From the NCBI GenBank assembly GCA_964538875.1, contig CAZIHO010000002.1, forward strand, positions 35,268 through 99,267: a DNA stretch of 64,000 nt, read 5' to 3'. The first letter of the stretch is position 1, and the number at the start of each line of letters is the position of its first letter. This stretch comes from CAZIHO01 sp964538875. Its GTDB lineage: Bacteria; Pseudomonadota; Gammaproteobacteria; Chromatiales; Chromatiaceae. The notes under the pieces are model-generated. The model did no database searches and was not told the origin of the DNA. It was given only the letters and a program-made list of their open reading frames with translations. Positions 25,357 through 34,589 of this stretch are shown here, piece by piece. The position numbers and the translations under genes were made by a program.

Positions 25357-25788
25357 ATGAACAAGTTCGGCCGCCGCCGTCGTGGAACTGGCTTTACCCT
25401 GATCGAGTTGCTGGTGGTGCTCACCATCCTGGGTCTATTGGCCGGGTTGGTGGGTCCCCAAATCTGGGGTGCCTTGGGCGGGTCGAAGCGCAAGACTGCC
25501 AAGATCCAAATTGAAGAATTCAGCTCCGCCTTGGATCTCTATCGCCTGGACGTGGGGCGCTATCCCAACAGCAGCGAAGGCCTGCGCGCCCTGGTGGAGC
25601 GGCCAGGTAGCGCTAGCAATTGGAACGGACCATACCTTAAGAAAAAACAAGTTCCGAAAGACCCCTGGGATAATGAATATCAATACCGGGCGCCCGGCGA
25701 ACACGCCCCCTTTGACATGATCTCCCTCGGCGCGGATCACGCGGTCGGCGGAACGGGCGAAAACGAAGACGTGGTGAGCTGGAACTAA
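25357..25788 (+). CDS. gspG: Type II secretion major pseudopilin GspG
   Basis: GspG is the main subunit of the periplasmic pseudopilus. The 143-residue prepilin has a basic leader of 12 residues and the PilD cleavage site G12-FTLIEL, with Glu at +5 and a long hydrophobic helix. The C-terminus has the GspG landmarks YPNSSEGLRALVERP, WNGPYLKKK, PKDPWDNEYQYR and the calcium-loop region SLGADHAVGGTGENEDV. A strong ribosome binding site (AAGGTAGGTAG) precedes the ATG. The 115-base gap after gspF could hold an extra promoter, which would suit the major subunit, but none is obvious. Confidence 0.97.
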   Translation: MNKFGRRRRGTGFTLIELLVVLTILGLLAGLVGPQIWGALGGSKRKTAKIQIEEFSSALDLYRLDVGRYPNSSEGLRALVERPGSASNWNGPYLKKKQVPKDPWDNEYQYRAPGEHAPFDMISLGADHAVGGTGENEDVVSWN

Positions 25789-25798
25789 CGGAATTCCG

Positions 25799-26293
25799 AT
25801 GAGGCCGCTCCCGCACTGCCGCTGCCAAGACCGGTCCCGCTGGCCAGCGGGTTTCACCCTGTTGGAGCTAGTAGTGGTGCTGGTCATCGCCGGACTGCTC
25901 ATGGCGGTGGTGCCCCCCATGCTGTCCGCCGCCATGCCGGGATTACAGCTCAAGGGGGCGGCCCGTCAACTGGCGTCCGGTCTGCGTTATGCCAGGGAGC
26001 GGGCCATTGCCGGGCGGGTGGAAACCACCGTGTCGGTCAACGTGGAAAGCCGGGAAATCCGGGTGAGCGGCCAGCCCCGGCCGATTGAGGTCGCCAAGGC
26101 GCTGGAAATCGGTCTGTTTACCGCCGAGAGCGAATTGGAGGGGCCGGGCCACGGCAATATCCGTTTCTACCCGGATGGCAGTTCCACCGGCGGACGGGTT
26201 TCCCTGACCTATGGCGACAGCGGCTTTGAAGTGGACGTGGACTGGTTGACCGGGCGGGTGGAGATTCTCAATGGAGCCGGTGGCCGTGGCTAA
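25799..26293 (+). CDS. gspH: Type II secretion minor pseudopilin GspH
   Basis: This 164-residue prepilin has its cleavage site at G18-FTLLEL, with Glu at +5, followed by the hydrophobic helix VVVLVIAGLLMAVV. The next segment, LKGAARQLASGLRYARERAI, is the typical GspH/FimT motif, and the beta-rich tail ends with IRFYPDGSSTGGRV. It is one of the minor pseudopilins and starts 10 bases after gspG. Its last 23 bases overlap gspI, so translation of the two is probably coupled. Confidence 0.92.
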   Translation: MRPLPHCRCQDRSRWPAGFTLLELVVVLVIAGLLMAVVPPMLSAAMPGLQLKGAARQLASGLRYARERAIAGRVETTVSVNVESREIRVSGQPRPIEVAKALEIGLFTAESELEGPGHGNIRFYPDGSSTGGRVSLTYGDSGFEVDVDWLTGRVEILNGAGGRG

Positions 26294-26711
26294 CCCCGGC
26301 CGTCCAGGGTCCGGCGGACCGGCGGCCAGCCGGGGCTTTTCCCTGCTGGAGGTCCTGGTGGCCTTTTCGGTGTTGGCCCTGTCCATCGGTGTCTTGATGC
26401 AGGTTTTTTCCGGCAGCCTACGTAATCTGGCGGTGATGGACGGCTATTCGGACGCAGTGGAAATCGCCGATGGACGCATGGCCTTGGTAGGGAATGAGGT
26501 GCCAGCCCAACCGGGTTACTACGAGGGCACCGAGGGCGGATATCGCTGGTCGATCACCCTCAACCCCATCCAATTGGCGGAACTGCCAGCTCTGCAGAAC
26601 AATCTCGCCCTGCTGCATGTGGCGGTGCGGGTGCAATGGGCGTCCGGGGACGGCGACCGTTCCTTTGAATTGGAATCCCTGCGGTTCCAAACCCAACAGG
26701 CGGGCGGCTGA
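26271..26711 (+). CDS. gspI: Type II secretion minor pseudopilin GspI
   Basis: This 146-residue prepilin has a rather long 22-residue leader, then G22-FSLLEVLVAFSVLALSI with Glu at +5. The later region RWSITLNPIQL and the FELESLRFQ end fit GspI. With GspJ and GspK it forms the pseudopilus tip. The start overlaps gspH; the stop touches the gspJ start codon. Confidence 0.92.
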   Translation: MEPVAVANPGRPGSGGPAASRGFSLLEVLVAFSVLALSIGVLMQVFSGSLRNLAVMDGYSDAVEIADGRMALVGNEVPAQPGYYEGTEGGYRWSITLNPIQLAELPALQNNLALLHVAVRVQWASGDGDRSFELESLRFQTQQAGG

Positions 26712-27428
26712 GTGCCGGTGGGCCAGATGCCTCGGCGGGGGCGCGGCCGGGAGGCCGGTTTTACCCTGATGGAGTTGATGGTCGCCCTGGCGCTGGTCGC
26801 CCTGATGACGACCTTGGTGTATGGTGGCCTGCACCTAGGAATTCGTAGCTGGGATAGCCTGGACCAGCATGTGGCGGAAACCAACGATTTCCGCTTTGCC
26901 AGGGGCCTGCTCCAGCGCCTGTTGTTGGAAGCCCGCAGTATCAACAAGGTGGTGGAACAGCGCCTGGAGCCGGTGTTCTTCGGAAACAAATACCAAGTGG
27001 AATTTGTGACGCCCATGTCGGAATACGCGGGTACCGGCGGCCTGTATCTGGTGCGCGTCTATGCAGAATCGGGCAAGGGGGGCGCCGGGACCCTGAAAAT
27101 GCAGCGCTGGCTGCTGCATCCCGACGTTCTAGCGGGCGCAAAGGGGATTCCGGAATGGCAACCCCTGATCTACCCCGGCAAGCTCAAGGAAGACTCGGAC
27201 CCCGGCGAGGGTCTGTACAGCGTGAACGTGCTGGCAAGGGAGGTGTCCGGGCTGGAAATCGACTATTTTGGAAAAAAACTCCAGGCAGACCGTTCCGACC
27301 AAGGCGAGTGGCAAGAAGAGTGGCTGCACCGGGATAGCCTGCCCAGTCTGGTGCGAATTCGTATGCGCCATGGCGATGGCTGGTGGCCGGATCTGATCGT
27401 TCCCCTCGCCCAGAGTCCAGGGTATTAG
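26712..27428 (+). CDS. gspJ: Type II secretion minor pseudopilin GspJ
   Basis: This 238-residue prepilin has the cleavage site G16-FTLMELMVALALVALM with Glu at +5. The body shows YGGLHLGIRSWDSL and a long beta-rich domain, as in GspJ. The start is a GTG placed immediately after the gspI TGA, with no gap. An ATG five codons on (26727) is a less likely alternative. GspJ joins GspI and GspK at the tip. Confidence 0.92.
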   Translation: MPVGQMPRRGRGREAGFTLMELMVALALVALMTTLVYGGLHLGIRSWDSLDQHVAETNDFRFARGLLQRLLLEARSINKVVEQRLEPVFFGNKYQVEFVTPMSEYAGTGGLYLVRVYAESGKGGAGTLKMQRWLLHPDVLAGAKGIPEWQPLIYPGKLKEDSDPGEGLYSVNVLAREVSGLEIDYFGKKLQADRSDQGEWQEEWLHRDSLPSLVRIRMRHGDGWWPDLIVPLAQSPGY

Positions 27429-27431
27429 CCC

Positions 27432-28286
27432 ATGGCGCACCAGGTTAATTCCGGTCCAGTCCAACCAGTTGGTATAGCCCAGCAAGGCATCGCCCTGGTC
27501 ATGGTGCTCTGGGTGCTGGCCCTATTGACCATCATGGCCATGGCCATGGTTGCCGTGATCCGCTCTGAGCAGGGGCTGGTCATGAATCGTTTGGACCAGG
27601 CCCGCATTCGGGCGGTGGCGGACGCGGCGGTGGCCTACGCCTACCTGCGGGTTACCAACGGACCGGAAGAAGAGCGCTGGATTCCGGACGGCAGCCCCAA
27701 CACCTGGAACTTCGCCGGTATGGATTTGACCATTCAGGTGCATGACGAGTCGTCCCGGATCGACCTGAACAAGGCGTCCGACGTACTGCTAACGGACCTC
27801 CTAGAGGTGGCGGGAGTGAATCGGCGTGAGGCGGAGCATCTGGCCCACAATCTCATCGCCTGGCGGGATCCCAGTGACTCCAAAATTACCGGCGGGGCCC
27901 AGGCCCGGGACTATCGGGCAGCGGGTTTGGCCTACGGGGCCAAGAACGCCAATTTTGATAGTGTCGAGGAATTACGCCAGGTAATGGGCTTTAGTCTGGA
28001 GCAGTATCGGATTTTGGCGCCCAACCTGACGGTTCACGGCGCCAGCGCCAGTCCCCGGGACCTGACTCTAGCTCCGCCTTTGGCCCGGGCGGCGCTGGAA
28101 CTCAAAATGGCGCCCATGGCGGCCTCCACGCTACGCACCCACAATATGGGGGGGCCTTTCTACCGGATTCAGGTACATGGCCTGGAGGATTCGGGTCCGG
28201 CCATGGAAATTCTGATTAAAACGGGGGCGTCCCTGGGGCGGCCCTACGGAACCATTGCCCGCCGGATGCAATGGCAGAGTGGCTAG
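27432..28286 (+). CDS. gspK: Type II secretion minor pseudopilin GspK
   Basis: This 284-residue prepilin caps the pseudopilus. The cleavage site is G19-IALVMVLWVLALLTIM; the +5 Glu is absent, which is normal for GspK. The large globular part contains DESSRIDLNKAS and the helix-hairpin-helix-like segments LLEVAGVNRREAEHL and SVEELRQVMGFSLEQYRILAP. It is separated from gspJ by 3 bases. Somewhat shorter than enterobacterial GspK (about 320). Confidence 0.92.
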   Translation: MAHQVNSGPVQPVGIAQQGIALVMVLWVLALLTIMAMAMVAVIRSEQGLVMNRLDQARIRAVADAAVAYAYLRVTNGPEEERWIPDGSPNTWNFAGMDLTIQVHDESSRIDLNKASDVLLTDLLEVAGVNRREAEHLAHNLIAWRDPSDSKITGGAQARDYRAAGLAYGAKNANFDSVEELRQVMGFSLEQYRILAPNLTVHGASASPRDLTLAPPLARAALELKMAPMAASTLRTHNMGGPFYRIQVHGLEDSGPAMEILIKTGASLGRPYGTIARRMQWQSG

Positions 28287-28405
28287 CGGGTACTTCCCGG
28301 CGCGGTACCGGCTGGTCCGGTGTCCGGGAACAGATTTTTGTTAAACTTGCCCGGCTCAAGGCTCCATTGGTTAGATTGGTGCGGCAATAACAGTGAGACA
28401 GTCGG

Positions 28406-29494
28406 TTGCATGAAGGTTGGTTGAATCAGGGGTCCCTAGCCGATATCCGGGCCAGCGCGCGCGCATGGATGCACGGGTGGCGGGACGGCTTGCTCAGTTG
28501 TCTGCCGGAAATGCTACGGGCCAGGATGCGCCCCCACCAAGCCAAAATTCTGATTCAACTCCAGGACGGCCGCGCCGAGTTGGCATTGGACAAGGGCGGC
28601 GAGCCGGTGAGCTTTGGGAGTATCGGGCCCGAGTCCGTGGACGGACTGGAGCAGGTCCTGGAGCAGGGACGGCGCCTCAACGCCGGCATCGTCGTGCTCC
28701 TCTCCCCGGCGGATCTCTTGCTGCGGCGGATCAGCTTGCCAGTCCATGTCAAGGAAAATCTGGCCCGAGTGCTGGAATTGGAAATGGACCGGCTGACGCC
28801 CTTTTCGAGCGCCGATCTCTATTTCGATTTTCGGCTGTTGCCGAACACAGTTCGGGAGCAGATCAGCGTGGAGCTGGCGGTGGTCCGGCGGTCGGCCGTA
28901 GATCCCTGGCTTGGCACATTGAAAGACCTTAAGGCGTCGCCCGGGGTACTGGCCTGGCCGGGCGCTTGGCGGGATGCCAACCTGCTGCCCCGGGACGCCC
29001 GCGCCCGCAAGCCCCAGGCCGGACTCTGGATGCGCCGGATTCTCTGGACCCTGTTGGGGAGCCTGGTCCTGGCCGTGCTGGTCACGCCCCTGTGGCAGAA
29101 AAGAGCCATTGCCATCGAGTTACTGGAACGGGGAGCTAAGGCCCGCATCGAGGCGGAAAAAGTTTCTACTTTGCGCCGTGCCTTGGAAACGGACAGCAAG
29201 TCGGCCAGTTACATCCTGGAACGGAAACGGGAATACCGGTACTTGGTGGAGTTGATGCGCAAGGTGACGGAGTTGCTGCCGGACAATTCCTGGATTTCCC
29301 AATTGGACTATGTGGACGGCGACGTGCAACTGCGGGGTGAGTCACCCCAATCCACCGCCCTCATCGAGTTGCTGGCCAAGGAACCCAGTTTTCGCTCCAT
29401 CAGTTTTCGCTCTCCCGTAGTGGGTGTCCCGAACACGGATCGAGAACGATTCCATATCGGGTTCCAATTCGCGACCCCGAAGGGGGCGCCGTGA
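28406..29494 (+). CDS. gspL: GspL/PilN-type type II secretion assembly protein
   Basis: This 362-residue protein has a cytoplasmic PilM/GspL-like part (about 40-200; for example IVVLLSPADLLLRRISLPV and LARVLELEMDRLTPF). One transmembrane helix follows (ILWTLLGSLVLAVLVTPLW, about 212-230), then a periplasmic PilN-like ferredoxin-fold part with ELLPDNSWISQLDY. GspL links GspE to the membrane. The start is uncertain: TTG 28406 is the first in-frame option and TTG 28421, with AAGG 5 bases upstream, is possible; the ATG at 28410 stops after four codons. The stop overlaps the gspM GTG. Confidence 0.88.
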   Translation: MHEGWLNQGSLADIRASARAWMHGWRDGLLSCLPEMLRARMRPHQAKILIQLQDGRAELALDKGGEPVSFGSIGPESVDGLEQVLEQGRRLNAGIVVLLSPADLLLRRISLPVHVKENLARVLELEMDRLTPFSSADLYFDFRLLPNTVREQISVELAVVRRSAVDPWLGTLKDLKASPGVLAWPGAWRDANLLPRDARARKPQAGLWMRRILWTLLGSLVLAVLVTPLWQKRAIAIELLERGAKARIEAEKVSTLRRALETDSKSASYILERKREYRYLVELMRKVTELLPDNSWISQLDYVDGDVQLRGESPQSTALIELLAKEPSFRSISFRSPVVGVPNTDRERFHIGFQFATPKGAP

Positions 29495-30072
29495 AGACAC
29501 CAGTGCTCAAGGTGCCCCGTTGCTTGGCTGCTCTAGCTGGGCTGATCCTGGTGGTGGCGCTGGTGGTCCTGGTGGTGGCGCTACCCTGGCTGCGCCAGAA
29601 CCAGTTTTACCAAGATGCCATCGACACCCGCTCCGGGCAGCTAGAGCGTTTCCTGTCGATCATCGCCGGTCGCGGAGATGTGGAAGCTCAGCAGCAGGCC
29701 CTGAAGGCCAATAAGGAGATCGCCACCTTTTACTTGAACGCGTCGGATCCTTCCTTGGCCGGCGTCGAGTTGCAACGCCGTATCGAGGAATCCGTCAAGG
29801 CAACCGGCGGCAGCCTGGTCAGCGCCCAGATTCTGCCGCCGGAAGACGAGGGGCCAGTGATGAAGATTGGCGTGCGCCTGCGCCTGCGGGGGTTTCCGGA
29901 TGACCTACGCAAGTTGTTGTATCGACTGGAAATCAGTAAACCCCTGTTGTTCGTCCCGCGCTTGTCCGTGTTGGCGAACCGGGGTGCCCAGCGGCCCACC
30001 CGCGCTAACCCCAACGACATGCTGAATGTCAACGTGGACGTGCACGGCTATATCCGGAAGAACGCGGGATGA
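29491..30072 (+). CDS. gspM: Type II secretion assembly protein GspM (subtype b)
   Basis: This 193-residue protein has one N-terminal membrane helix (LAALAGLILVVALVVLVVAL, about 11-31) and a periplasmic ferredoxin-like domain with IGVRLRLRGFPDDLRKLLYRLE and a family-typical LLFVPRLSVLANR. This is the GspMb form found in Xps-type systems. It begins at a GTG that overlaps the gspL TGA (GTGA) and ends in an ATGA overlap with the next gene, so L, M and N are tightly coupled. Confidence 0.9.
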   Translation: MKTPVLKVPRCLAALAGLILVVALVVLVVALPWLRQNQFYQDAIDTRSGQLERFLSIIAGRGDVEAQQQALKANKEIATFYLNASDPSLAGVELQRRIEESVKATGGSLVSAQILPPEDEGPVMKIGVRLRLRGFPDDLRKLLYRLEISKPLLFVPRLSVLANRGAQRPTRANPNDMLNVNVDVHGYIRKNAG

Positions 30073-30773
30073 AAATCGTCCTGGCCTTGGGCGCGGTCGC
30101 CTTGGGGGTGCTGTTGGCGCTCCAGTGGTTGATGTTCCCCGCCCAGTCGCCAGTATTGCAGGTTCGAAAGGCAGATCCGCCGGTGTTGGCCACCGATCCG
30201 GCCGCGCCGGGGGGATTGCAAACGCCGGTGCTGGGGGACGAAGCCTCGTTCGATGTCATCGACCAGCGGCCCATTTTCGTGTGGGACCGCAAGCCAGTGG
30301 AAAAGGATGTGGCTGCCCCACCTCCAGCGCCGGAAGTCGGCGGGTTAGAAACCCTCCAGTTCACCGGCGTCGTCATCTCACCCCGGGGACCCATGGCCTT
30401 GGTGAAGGATTCCAAGGGTGGGGGTATGAGAAGGGTTACGCATGGCGATCTGATAGGTGCATGGAAGGTGAAGAAGATAGAACTGGATGGCCTCATCCTG
30501 GTAACCGGCGCCCGGGAAGAGCGCCTAGCGTTGAGAGTATTTAATAAGGTTCTGCCGCCGGTGCCCGGGGCGCCCGTTGTGCCGGGACAACCTGTCGTTC
30601 CGGGCATGGTGCCCCAAGCCGGTATGCAGGGAGTCCCGCCCCCCGGCACTGCGCCCAATCCTCCGGGAGCGATGCCAGGTGTGGGTGCTGCGGCGCCCGC
30701 CCCGGTGCCCGTAGACCGGCGGCCCAATAAGGGGCGGCCCAACCGGATTCCCGATCAGCCTAGAGCTCAGTAG
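30069..30773 (+). CDS. gspN: GspN/GspC-like type II secretion protein (XpsN type)
   Basis: This 234-residue protein has an N-terminal membrane helix (IVLALGAVALGVLLALQWLM) and a GspC/PilP-type HR domain: IDQRPIFVWDRKP, LQFTGVVISPRGPMALV and WKVKKIELDGLIL (about 60-160). In Xanthomonas xpsN takes the place of GspC and links the inner-membrane complex to the secretin. The remaining 70 residues are a Pro/Gly/Ala-rich, disordered tail with repeated VPG units and a basic end, longer than I would expect. No separate gspC is present. The call as a functional GspC equivalent is inferred from order and domain. Confidence 0.85.
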   Translation: MKIVLALGAVALGVLLALQWLMFPAQSPVLQVRKADPPVLATDPAAPGGLQTPVLGDEASFDVIDQRPIFVWDRKPVEKDVAAPPPAPEVGGLETLQFTGVVISPRGPMALVKDSKGGGMRRVTHGDLIGAWKVKKIELDGLILVTGAREERLALRVFNKVLPPVPGAPVVPGQPVVPGMVPQAGMQGVPPPGTAPNPPGAMPGVGAAAPAPVPVDRRPNKGRPNRIPDQPRAQ

Positions 30774-30784
30774 GCCCGCATGAG

Positions 30785-33040
30785 ATGAATAATTTAGTCA
30801 GAAAAAGTTACTGGTTTTCCTTGGCATTGGTTATGGGCCTGCTCCCCGGCTGTTCGAGTATCCAATGGGACCCCACCGAGCGCTTCGGTGCCTATTCTGG
30901 ACATCTCACCGATGCGAACCATGAGGGAAAGCCCATCGAGGGCACCCCGGTCGAAAAGGCGGTGAAAGAAGAAAAACCGCAAAAATTTGAGCTAATTACC
31001 GGGACCGGCACTTTCGTCAAGCAGCCGGATAAAGCCGGAGCAGTCATCCAGATACCGGCCAAGGGGACCGAGCCCCCCGCCGAAGGCGACATCACCCTGA
31101 ATTTTGACAACACCGACTTGCGGGAGGTGGTCAAGGTCATCCTGGGGGATTTGCTGAACGTCAGTTACATCCTAGATCCGACGGTGCAGGGTTCCGTAAC
31201 CATGCAGACCGGCCGTCCCCTCACCAAGGATGCCTTGTTGCCGACGTTGGAGACCCTATTGCGCATGAACAAGGCCGCCTTGGTACGCAACGGCGGCAGC
31301 TATAAGGTCCTGCCCCTGGCCAGTGCCATCCAGGGCACGGTCGTGCCCCAGTTGGGGGAGGGCGGGCCGGCGATTCCCAAGGGCTATAGCATCCGAATTG
31401 TGCCCTTGCGCTATATCGGCGCCACTGAGATGAGCAAGATCCTCACCCCGTTGGTGCCCGAAGGCAGTGTGATCCGGGCCGATACGGTACGCAATCTGTT
31501 GATTCTGGCCGGCACCAGTCCCGAACTGGGCACCCTGTTGGAGACCATCTCGGTATTCGACGTGGACTGGATGAAGGGGCTGTCCGTGGGCGTGTTCCGG
31601 TTGGAAAATACTTCGGTTGGGGATCTTGCCAATCAGTTGGACTCCCTGCTGGGCGACAAGGCGGAAAGTCCCCTGGCTGGCTTGTTCCGCATCGTTCCGG
31701 TGGAGAGCACCAACAGCCTGATGGTGGTGACGCACCAGGCCCGCTATCTGGAGGAAATTCGCAAGTGGATCGAGCGTCTCGACGCCGCCGGCAACCGGGG
31801 CGACGTGGCCGAGCAGTTGTTTGTCTATCGGGTTAAGCACGGCAGCGCCAATAATCTGGCCTCCGTCATCGGCGAACTTTATTCAGACAAAAAAGACGGT
31901 ACCACGGCGCGCAAGGCGTCGGTGGCCCCCGGCATGAAGGGTACCAAGATTCAATCAAGTACTGGCACCAGCCAAGCGACCTCCAAGCTGGGTAGCACCT
32001 CCACCACCGGAACCATGACCGGCACCACCTCGGGTGTCGCCACCGGCGGAACTGGAACCACCGCCAACCGTGCCACCAGTACCACAGCGTCCCATGGCGC
32101 CGCCGGTGGTCGCGGCGAGGAAGCTACTAGCGTGAAGCTGGAGTCTGGCGTTTCCATCGTCGCGGACACTATCAACAATTCCCTGCTGATCCGGGCCACC
32201 CCGGTCCAATATCGCAAGGTGCTGGACGCCCTGGAAAAGTTGGACATTCTGCCGATGCAAGTGTTGGTCGAGGCAACCATCGTGGAGGTGTCCCTGACCG
32301 GAAGTCTGCAATATGGCTTGCAGTGGTATCTCAAGGGCAAGGTCGGTAACTCGACCCACGAACTCACCTATACCAAAAGCGATACCCTTGGCAGCCTAAA
32401 AGCGCTGGCGCCCGGTTTCGACTGGAACATGGTGGCGTCCGGGGAAAGCATCAAAACCCTGCTGACCATGTTATCGGATGAGGATCTAATCAACGTCTTG
32501 TCTTCCCCGTCGGTCATGGTGTTGGATAACTACACGGCCCAGATTCAGGTGGGCAACCAGGTGCCGATTTTGACTAGCCAACAGCAAAGCACCAACACCG
32601 ACAGCAACGTGGTCAACTCCATCCAATATAAGGATACGGGCGTCATCCTGTCGGTCACCCCTCGTGTCACCCCCGGCGGACTGGTGGTGATGGATATCGA
32701 TCAAGAAGTGAGCGATGTCAACACCGCCAAGCAGGTGCAGGGCATTGACTCGCCCACCATCTCCACTCGCCACATCATTAGTTCGGTGGCGGTTAAGAAC
32801 AATCAGATGGTCGTTCTCGGTGGGCTGATCCGGGACCGTCGCGAGACCACCGAAAGTGGTATTCCCGGTTTGAACAAGGTGCCCGTGGTTGGATGGGCCT
32901 TTGGTAGTACCAAGAAAGACGCGGACCGCACGGAACTAGTGGTCATGCTGACGCCTAAGGTCATCACCAGTGACCGGGATATTGAGCAGGTTACCCAGTC
33001 GTTCCGGAAAAAATTGGAAGGATTACGGGAGAAATTCTAG
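30785..33040 (+). CDS. gspD: Type II secretion outer-membrane secretin GspD (lipoprotein)
   Basis: GspD forms the gated outer-membrane channel. The 751-residue protein has a signal peptide ending in LLPG-Cys23 followed by Ser-Ser, so it is a probable outer-membrane lipoprotein. N0-N3 domains follow (DLREVVKVILGDLLNVSYILDP in N0; IRIVPLRYIGATEMSKIL in N1). A Ser/Thr/Gly-rich linker of about 60 residues (near 380-440) sits in N3. The secretin core has VPILTSQQQ, YKDTGVILSVTPRV and VVLGGLIRDR. Being a lipoprotein may remove the need for a GspS pilotin, none of which is seen. It closes the gsp operon; no clear terminator follows. Confidence 0.95.
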   Translation: MNNLVRKSYWFSLALVMGLLPGCSSIQWDPTERFGAYSGHLTDANHEGKPIEGTPVEKAVKEEKPQKFELITGTGTFVKQPDKAGAVIQIPAKGTEPPAEGDITLNFDNTDLREVVKVILGDLLNVSYILDPTVQGSVTMQTGRPLTKDALLPTLETLLRMNKAALVRNGGSYKVLPLASAIQGTVVPQLGEGGPAIPKGYSIRIVPLRYIGATEMSKILTPLVPEGSVIRADTVRNLLILAGTSPELGTLLETISVFDVDWMKGLSVGVFRLENTSVGDLANQLDSLLGDKAESPLAGLFRIVPVESTNSLMVVTHQARYLEEIRKWIERLDAAGNRGDVAEQLFVYRVKHGSANNLASVIGELYSDKKDGTTARKASVAPGMKGTKIQSSTGTSQATSKLGSTSTTGTMTGTTSGVATGGTGTTANRATSTTASHGAAGGRGEEATSVKLESGVSIVADTINNSLLIRATPVQYRKVLDALEKLDILPMQVLVEATIVEVSLTGSLQYGLQWYLKGKVGNSTHELTYTKSDTLGSLKALAPGFDWNMVASGESIKTLLTMLSDEDLINVLSSPSVMVLDNYTAQIQVGNQVPILTSQQQSTNTDSNVVNSIQYKDTGVILSVTPRVTPGGLVVMDIDQEVSDVNTAKQVQGIDSPTISTRHIISSVAVKNNQMVVLGGLIRDRRETTESGIPGLNKVPVVGWAFGSTKKDADRTELVVMLTPKVITSDRDIEQVTQSFRKKLEGLREKF

Positions 33041-33233
33041 TTATAAGTCCGATGAGACGAGATTCTAACTACAGGCCGAGCAAGAGGTTGAATCTGCGTC
33101 TAAACTGTACGGCTTGAAAGCTAGCCCACCAATCCGGAAGTCGGCGTTGGGGGTTTTGTTTGGGCGTCCACGGGCGAAAGCCGGGCTGGTGGTAGAGGCC
33201 GGGTTTGCCGACTCGCGGTTTCTTGGGTGAAAA

Positions 33234-33250
33234 CAGGGCGGACCGCCCTG
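33234..33250. repeat. Short perfect hairpin upstream of the first secreted paralogue
   Basis: CAGGGCG-GAC-CGCCCTG is a 7-bp stem with a 3-base loop lying 18 bases before the ATG at 33269. It could end gspD transcription weakly (no U-run) or control translation of the following gene. The rest of the 228-base gap after gspD shows nothing clear. Confidence 0.35.
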
Positions 33251-33268
33251 GGATGGAATAGTAAAATT

Positions 33269-34516
33269 ATGCATCAGGTAAAGTTAGTCAAGTTAGCGCC
33301 CGCGTTGGTTGGGTCTTTGGGGATGGGCTTGGCATCGGCGGATGATGTGGCGTTTTTCCCCTATATCTCCAGCGGCCCGACCTTCACCAGTTTGGTATCG
33401 GTGGTCAATACCAGTTCTAGGTTGTTCGATACTTCCTATACCCGGGGCACCGGCACTGGGTTCAACCGGATGCACTGGGTTTATGCCTATAAATCTGGAG
33501 CCGCCGCCACCGATAATCTGGCTCCCTGCGCCGAAATCGACTTTCCGTTGCCTTCGTCCCGCAACGACATCCAAACCGTCGATATGGGGGGACACTTCGG
33601 TTCTACCACCTTGGGCGTCTTGTTCAATGATCCCAGTTCCAACAATGACTGGAATAAAGCTCGGGACGACGGGCTTACCTACGCGATGGCGACGATTCCG
33701 GCCAAACCCAATCGGGGCTACCTGTTGGTCGCCAACGCGGATGACGATCCGGCCCGGCAGACGATTTGGGGTGAGGCAGTATCCTATGAGTTTGGTAGCG
33801 GCGCTGCTTGGGGTTATGAGGCGCTAGCCAATAACGGGGTGGCCTGGGTCCGCTTCACCGGCACGGGGATTTATGGTGGCGTAGGCGAGGATGATACCCA
33901 AGGCGGGTCCGCTTACGACTTCTCGTTCCCTATTCACAATGCGCGAATCAGCGCCATGTTGAACGGTGGATTGGGCAGCCCTGTGACCTTCATGCCGCCC
34001 CGGGAGGTTGAAACCCGCTTATACATCACGCCGGAAAGCTTCGGACCCGAGGATGATGGCTTTGATCCCGCCATCAACGGTTCCATGCTCAAGGCGGGCG
34101 GGGTTCCCAACGCCGGGCAATACATCACGTCGGTTGCCATGCTCGCCGGCGAAACAGGTCTGGGTGTCGGCTACACCCGGGACGAAGTGATGGTGTCTGG
34201 TTCCAGTCCTAAGGAGGTCCGCTGTGTCGGTGCGCTACGGATCGTTGATTTTATTGATTCTTACAACAACGACACTCACCCCTTGCGCAATGGTGGCTGG
34301 GGTAATGTGCTTGTCGATCACGTAAATTCCGATTCGGCGATTCGCACCGATCCCACCTACGCGGAATACCAAAAGGATACCCGGCGAGCCATGGCCTACA
34401 AGCTCGAATACAACCTGGGATCTACTTTTAACGGCGAGCTGTTGGAAAGTGCCCATAATTACAACAACGGCACTGATCTACGGGCCAATTTCATCCTGAC
34501 GTTCAATCCATTTTGA
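33269..34516 (+). CDS. Secreted protein of unknown family, paralogue 1
   Basis: This 415-residue protein has a signal peptide cleaved after ASA (about residue 25), giving a mature start DDVAFFPYIS. It is clearly paralogous to the next gene; by eye about three quarters of the first 160 mature residues agree. Shared features are GPTFTSLVSVVNTSSRLFD, HFGSTTLGVLF, PNRGYLLVANAD, MPPREVETRLYI and YTRDEVMVSG. Two cysteines at 87 (LAPCAEID) and 319 (EVRCVGAL) sit at equivalent places in both, suggesting a disulfide. I do not recognise the family. Position directly after gspD makes a type II substrate or surface protein likely. ATG 33269 starts the signal peptide; the ribosome binding site is weak. 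Confidence 0.75.
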   Translation: MHQVKLVKLAPALVGSLGMGLASADDVAFFPYISSGPTFTSLVSVVNTSSRLFDTSYTRGTGTGFNRMHWVYAYKSGAAATDNLAPCAEIDFPLPSSRNDIQTVDMGGHFGSTTLGVLFNDPSSNNDWNKARDDGLTYAMATIPAKPNRGYLLVANADDDPARQTIWGEAVSYEFGSGAAWGYEALANNGVAWVRFTGTGIYGGVGEDDTQGGSAYDFSFPIHNARISAMLNGGLGSPVTFMPPREVETRLYITPESFGPEDDGFDPAINGSMLKAGGVPNAGQYITSVAMLAGETGLGVGYTRDEVMVSGSSPKEVRCVGALRIVDFIDSYNNDTHPLRNGGWGNVLVDHVNSDSAIRTDPTYAEYQKDTRRAMAYKLEYNLGSTFNGELLESAHNYNNGTDLRANFILTFNPF

Positions 34517-34560
34517 TCGGAACGGGTGGAGGTTCGGCGCCAATTTGACGCGCCGCAACG

Positions 34561-34589
34561 CCCGGGGCCGAAGGGACGCGGCCCTCGGG
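34561..34589 (+). terminator. Possible terminator hairpin after paralogue 1
   Basis: CCCGGGGCCG (34561-34570) pairs with CGGCCC-T-CGGG (34579-34589) round an 8-base loop, with one bulged T. It lies 45 bases after the stop. No U-tract follows, so it is a weak intrinsic terminator at best. Confidence 0.4.
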
